Assembly (NCBI GenBank): GCA_023262245.1
Contig: JALRDC010000056.1
Location: 1 to 8,288, forward strand
DNA length: 8,288 nt
Reading direction: 5' to 3'
DNA from: Flavobacteriaceae bacterium
GTDB taxonomy: Bacteria; Bacteroidota; Bacteroidia; Flavobacteriales; Flavobacteriaceae
The position numbers were made by a program, and so were the translations under genes. The notes beneath the pieces are model-generated. The model searched no databases and was not told the origin of the DNA. It was given only the letters and a program-made list of their open reading frames with translations. Shown piece after piece: positions 5,266 to 8,288 of this stretch. Position 1 is the stretch's first letter. Each line of letters begins with the position of its first letter.

Positions 5266-8200
5266 ATGATTACTAACAGATCTCTTATAGTATGGTTTTC
5301 ACTCGTATTGAGTGCTGTAATAATCTCTTCGTGCTCTACTTCTAGAGACCGGTTGATCAACAGAGAGTGGCATAAACTCAATACCAAATACAATGTTGTT
5401 TTTAATGGAAACGAATCCTTTAATGAGAACTGGAACACCCTTCAATCAGGTTATCGTGAAGACTTTTGGAAACTATTGCCAATTGAACGATTAGATGTTG
5501 ATCAAAAGTATGTGTTGAAATTTGATTCCGATGAAGATTCTCCTTTTGCAATTGCCGAAGAAAAGGCCGTTAAAGCCATTAAAAAGCATGGAATGATGAT
5601 TGAAGATCAGGAGGTCAATGCTCAAATGATAGAGGCTTATTTGCTTTTAGGAAAGGCTCGATATTTTGATCAGCGATTTGTGCCGGCCTACGAAGCCTTC
5701 AGTTATATTATTAAAAAACACCCAGCTACGAATCGACTCAACAAGGTTCGTATTTGGAAAGAACGCACCAATATCCGTTTGGGAAATGAGGTTATTGCCA
5801 TTGAAAACCTCAAGCGATTGATGAAATACCGAAAGCTTAAAGATCAAGAACTAGCAGATGCCAATGCGACCATGGCTCAGGCCTATATGAATACTGACTC
5901 CATTGCTCAAGCTATTGACAAATTAACCATTGCGGTTGGTGCGACTCGTAAAAATGTTGAACGAGCTCGTTATCATTTTATACTAGGACAGCTCTTTACT
6001 TCTAGTGGAAATTTAGACAAAGCTCAAAATCACTTTCAGCAGATTGTAGAACTCAACAGAAGAGCCCCGAGAGCTTTTTGGATTCACTCAAAACTCAGAA
6101 CACTTCGTTTTGCATACCAAAATAAAGGGGATCAGACGGAACACTTATTAGAACTATCAGAATTGGTCAAAAACTGGCAAAATCAAGAGTATTTAGACGT
6201 GATTCACTATCAACAGGGGGTGGTGTATTTAGAAGAAGAAATGGACAGCTTAGGAGTGGCTTATATCAACAAGTCGCTTAGAGCTAATCAGAATGACCCA
6301 ACGCTGACTGCAATGAGCTATGAGCTTTTAGCGGATCATTATTTCGACAACAATGAGTACGTTTCAGCTCACACCTATTACGACAGCTTACTACCTTATT
6401 TGGTCAACCCCTCTGAAAAATACAGAGCGATTTTAAAGCGTTCTCTAAAATTAGCCGATGTAGCACTTTACGAAACTAGAGTAGCAACAATTGATTCCGT
6501 CTTAGATTTAGCAAATGCTCCAAAAGATCGTCAACTTGAATTGATCGAAAAACACATACAAACACTACAGCTTCAAGAAGATAAAAAAGAACAGCTTCAA
6601 GAAGAAGAAAAAGAGGCTAAAGAAAAGAAAGCCAATGAGGCCTTTTCAAATCCTTCTTCACCAACTCGAGGAAGCTTCTACTTTTACAATCCTGCAATGA
6701 TCGAAAGAGGACAAAAGGCTTTTAGACAACAATGGGGAGATCGCGCCTTGGCCGATAACTGGAGATCGGAACAAAAAACGAAACAGGTCAAATTAATTAA
6801 TCAGGAGGAATCAACAGCCAACAAACAAGTTGTAGAAGAACAAAAGGAGCGTTCTTCTAAATTTGATCCAGAATTTTATCTCAGTCAAATACCAACAGAA
6901 GAGAAGACCCTAGACAGTCTTAAAAGAGAGAAAAACTACGCTCATTTTAGATTGGGAACGATCTATAAGGAAAGTTTTGAACTTTACGATCTGGCTTTAA
7001 AAAACTTGATGATATCGAGTTTGTACACCCAGTCAGAAGCCATATGCATCCCTTCCTTATACGCTATCTACAAAACCTATGAGTTGCTCGACGATGATCA
7101 AAAAGCCAATCAGGTCAAAAACAAAATCATCAACAGCTATCCTGAATCGGTATACGCACAGGTCTTAAAAGACCCATCTAAGGCCTTACTCTTGTCAGCA
7201 TCTAAATTTGACAAACAGTATCAAAAGGTCTATCAGTCCTTTAAAAATCAGAAATACGACTCCGTTATTAAGGCTGTTAATGAAGTATTAGATCGAACAA
7301 CTGATATCGAAGAAGCGGGTAAATGGGCGAATTTAAAAGCACTTTCTGTGGGTCGATCTGAGGGGTTTGTAGCTTACAAAAGAGAAATGGAACAATTGGT
7401 TAAAGATTTTCCATCATCATCAGCTGCAGAAAACGCAGTAGAATTTCTTACCAAGGCCAATTCAGCTGTAGGAACCCCTGAATTTGGAGATCCACTCGAT
7501 AGTGATCATTGGAAACTCGCTATTTGGGTTAACAACAAACAAGCGACTAACGACTCGATTATTGGTCAAAGAATTCGCTCTTTGTTCAAAGACGATTTAT
7601 CCCATCTTCGCTATTCAAAAGAATCCTATTCTCCTGTTCAAGATGTGTATGTCGTTCACGGCTTTCCGACTCAAATTGAGACGGTTAGATTTTCAAAAAA
7701 CCCAATTTTTAAAGATCCAACCTTTGAGAATGGAGAGTTTTTTGTAATTTTAGAGAATAGACCAAAAGCAGAAAAGCAGTACAAAGTTGTTTACGACTTA
7801 GATAAATCTTTCTATACAGACGAAAGCAAGATGATAAAGGTAAATAGAGGATCTATTGTTTTTGATAGTATAGATACGAGTAAAGTTCCTGAAAATACAA
7901 ATTTATATTATACAGATGAAAGAGTTCAAAATAAAATTATTTCTCAACTATCAGAGGGAAGTTTAACAAATCTAAAAGTATCAGGAACTATTCAAGCAAA
8001 TTCGTTTCTTGCTGACTCAGATAGAAATTTAAAAGAGGATATTAAAAATGTAAAAGGTTCTTTAAATACTATCTTAAAATTAAATCCAAAAACTTATAGA
8101 TTTAAAGGAAATGATAAAACACAGAGAATTGGATTAATATCTCAAGAGGTAAAACAAGTAATACCTAATATTGTACATACTCAAGGAACTACCGAAAAAA

Positions 8201-8288
8201 TTAATTATTTAGAAATTATACCTTTATTAATAGGAAGTATTAAAGAATTAAAAGAGGAAATATGTGAATTAAATTTATTGTTAAAAAA
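5266..8288 (+). CDS. sprE: Type IX secretion / gliding TPR lipoprotein PorW/SprE, running in frame into a C-terminal S74 chaperone domain; open at the right edge
   Basis: The open frame gives 1007 residues without a stop. It starts with a lipoprotein signal, MITNRSLIVW plus a hydrophobic core to ISSC, so Cys23 is the likely lipid anchor. Next come KYNVVFNGNESF (about 41-52) and long TPR-like helical repeats (about 80-420). A charged coiled coil follows (about 426-456), then the family hallmark FYFYNP (471-476) with WGDRALADNWR (490-500). More helical repeats and a VYVVHGF strand (794-800) complete the SprE-like part. SprE is needed for gliding and type IX secretion in Flavobacterium johnsoniae; its Porphyromonas homologue PorW is reported to bridge the PorK/PorN ring and the Sov translocon. 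SprE-like sequence ends somewhere near residue 830-860. Beyond it lies a foreign-looking AT-rich viral-type segment (separate entry). The 5' four-fifths is secure; the 3' end may be an assembly chimera. Confidence 0.88.
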   Translation, partial: MITNRSLIVWFSLVLSAVIISSCSTSRDRLINREWHKLNTKYNVVFNGNESFNENWNTLQSGYREDFWKLLPIERLDVDQKYVLKFDSDEDSPFAIAEEKAVKAIKKHGMMIEDQEVNAQMIEAYLLLGKARYFDQRFVPAYEAFSYIIKKHPATNRLNKVRIWKERTNIRLGNEVIAIENLKRLMKYRKLKDQELADANATMAQAYMNTDSIAQAIDKLTIAVGATRKNVERARYHFILGQLFTSSGNLDKAQNHFQQIVELNRRAPRAFWIHSKLRTLRFAYQNKGDQTEHLLELSELVKNWQNQEYLDVIHYQQGVVYLEEEMDSLGVAYINKSLRANQNDPTLTAMSYELLADHYFDNNEYVSAHTYYDSLLPYLVNPSEKYRAILKRSLKLADVALYETRVATIDSVLDLANAPKDRQLELIEKHIQTLQLQEDKKEQLQEEEKEAKEKKANEAFSNPSSPTRGSFYFYNPAMIERGQKAFRQQWGDRALADNWRSEQKTKQVKLINQEESTANKQVVEEQKERSSKFDPEFYLSQIPTEEKTLDSLKREKNYAHFRLGTIYKESFELYDLALKNLMISSLYTQSEAICIPSLYAIYKTYELLDDDQKANQVKNKIINSYPESVYAQVLKDPSKALLLSASKFDKQYQKVYQSFKNQKYDSVIKAVNEVLDRTTDIEEAGKWANLKALSVGRSEGFVAYKREMEQLVKDFPSSSAAENAVEFLTKANSAVGTPEFGDPLDSDHWKLAIWVNNKQATNDSIIGQRIRSLFKDDLSHLRYSKESYSPVQDVYVVHGFPTQIETVRFSKNPIFKDPTFENGEFFVILENRPKAEKQYKVVYDLDKSFYTDESKMIKVNRGSIVFDSIDTSKVPENTNLYYTDERVQNKIISQLSEGSLTNLKVSGTIQANSFLADSDRNLKEDIKNVKGSLNTILKLNPKTYRFKGNDKTQRIGLISQEVKQVIPNIVHTQGTTEKINYLEIIPLLIGSIKELKEEICELNLLLK
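6568..6615 (+). repeat. 24-bp tandem duplication inside the sprE coiled coil
   Basis: Two adjacent 24-base units (6568-6591 and 6592-6615) agree at 21 of 24 bases and share the first 14 exactly. They encode QLQEDKKE and QLQEEEKE (residues 435-450), part of the charged coiled coil that links the TPR region to the FYFYNP motif. The frame is kept. It looks like a small recent duplication that lengthens a flexible linker. Confidence 0.7.
7831..8288 (+). other. AT-rich segment encoding a viral-type linker and Peptidase_S74 intramolecular chaperone domain, in frame with sprE
   Basis: The segment encodes VPENTNLYYTDERVQ (about 876-890), a stretch familiar from phage and virus fibre or structural proteins, then an S74 (endosialidase-type) chaperone: SDRNLKEDI (918-926), LNPKTYRF (about 955-962), RIGLISQEVKQVIP (about 969-982) and INYLEIIPLLIGSIKEL (about 992-1008). 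In endosialidase the self-cleaving serine and its lysine lie five residues apart; here Ser918 and Lys923 keep that spacing. Such domains trimerise fibre proteins and then cut themselves off. Hand counts give 100 G+C in 420 bases (7861-8280, 24%) against 73 in 180 (7501-7680, 41%). The codons are also far more A/T-ended. The exact start is uncertain, between about 7740 and 7860; 7831 is where the codons turn clearly AT-rich. The last few residues and any stop lie beyond the edge. Confidence 0.75.

Noticed and set aside
5250..5847. Two minus-strand open frames (5250-5438 and 5647-5847) opposite sprE.
   Set aside because: Both overlap well-supported sprE sequence (signal peptide and TPR region) and resemble no protein I know.
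7484..7747. Plus-strand 87-residue frame starting at 7484 as a separate small gene.
   Set aside because: It overlaps the sprE frame in another phase across its conserved C-terminal part. It lacks a ribosome site and its composition is not protein-like.

Overview
The window looks like chromosomal DNA of a member of the Bacteroidota, most likely class Flavobacteriia. Three things point there: lineage-typical families (DUF6341, DUF6427, DUF5687 and a PorW/SprE lipoprotein), candidate promoters with the TAnnTTTG -7 box of this phylum instead of sigma70 boxes, and weak or absent Shine-Dalgarno sequences. By eye most of the window is about 35-42% G+C. The last ~450 bases drop to about 24%. Both edges cut genes and both show anomalies, so this may be one complete small contig.

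Layout. (1) 2-616 (+) is the C-terminal half of purD (GAR synthetase), with an in-frame TGA at 26-28 where a conserved glycine is expected. It ends at a strong two-way terminator at 641-665. (2) 688-918 (-) and 999-1913 (+) are a divergent pair encoding a 76-aa DUF6341 protein and a multi-pass DUF6427 membrane protein, both of unknown function. (3) 1920-2969 (-) is a PaaE-type flavin/2Fe-2S NAD(P)H oxidoreductase, converging on the DUF6427 gene with a 6-base gap. (4) 3015-4490 and 4494-5189 (+) are a tightly coupled ABC transporter: a DUF5687 permease and its ATPase. (5) 5266-8288 (+) is a TPR lipoprotein of the PorW/SprE family, a component of type IX secretion and gliding motility, open to the right edge.

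The main oddity is the 3' end of the sprE frame. Around 7800-7860, without losing frame, the protein changes from PorW/SprE sequence to a very AT-rich segment. That segment has a phage-fibre-type NLYYTDERV linker followed by an intramolecular chaperone domain (Peptidase_S74, endosialidase type) with its self-cleavage Ser and Lys in the right spacing. This is either a new lipoprotein-chaperone fusion or, more likely, a chimeric join to viral DNA at a contig end. The sequence alone cannot decide.

Functionally this is a mixture: purine synthesis, a redox enzyme, a two-gene exporter of unknown substrate and a secretion component. Only the DUF5687/ATPase pair forms a clear operon. No tRNA, rRNA, CRISPR array or insertion sequence was seen. 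No gap between genes exceeds 80 bases.
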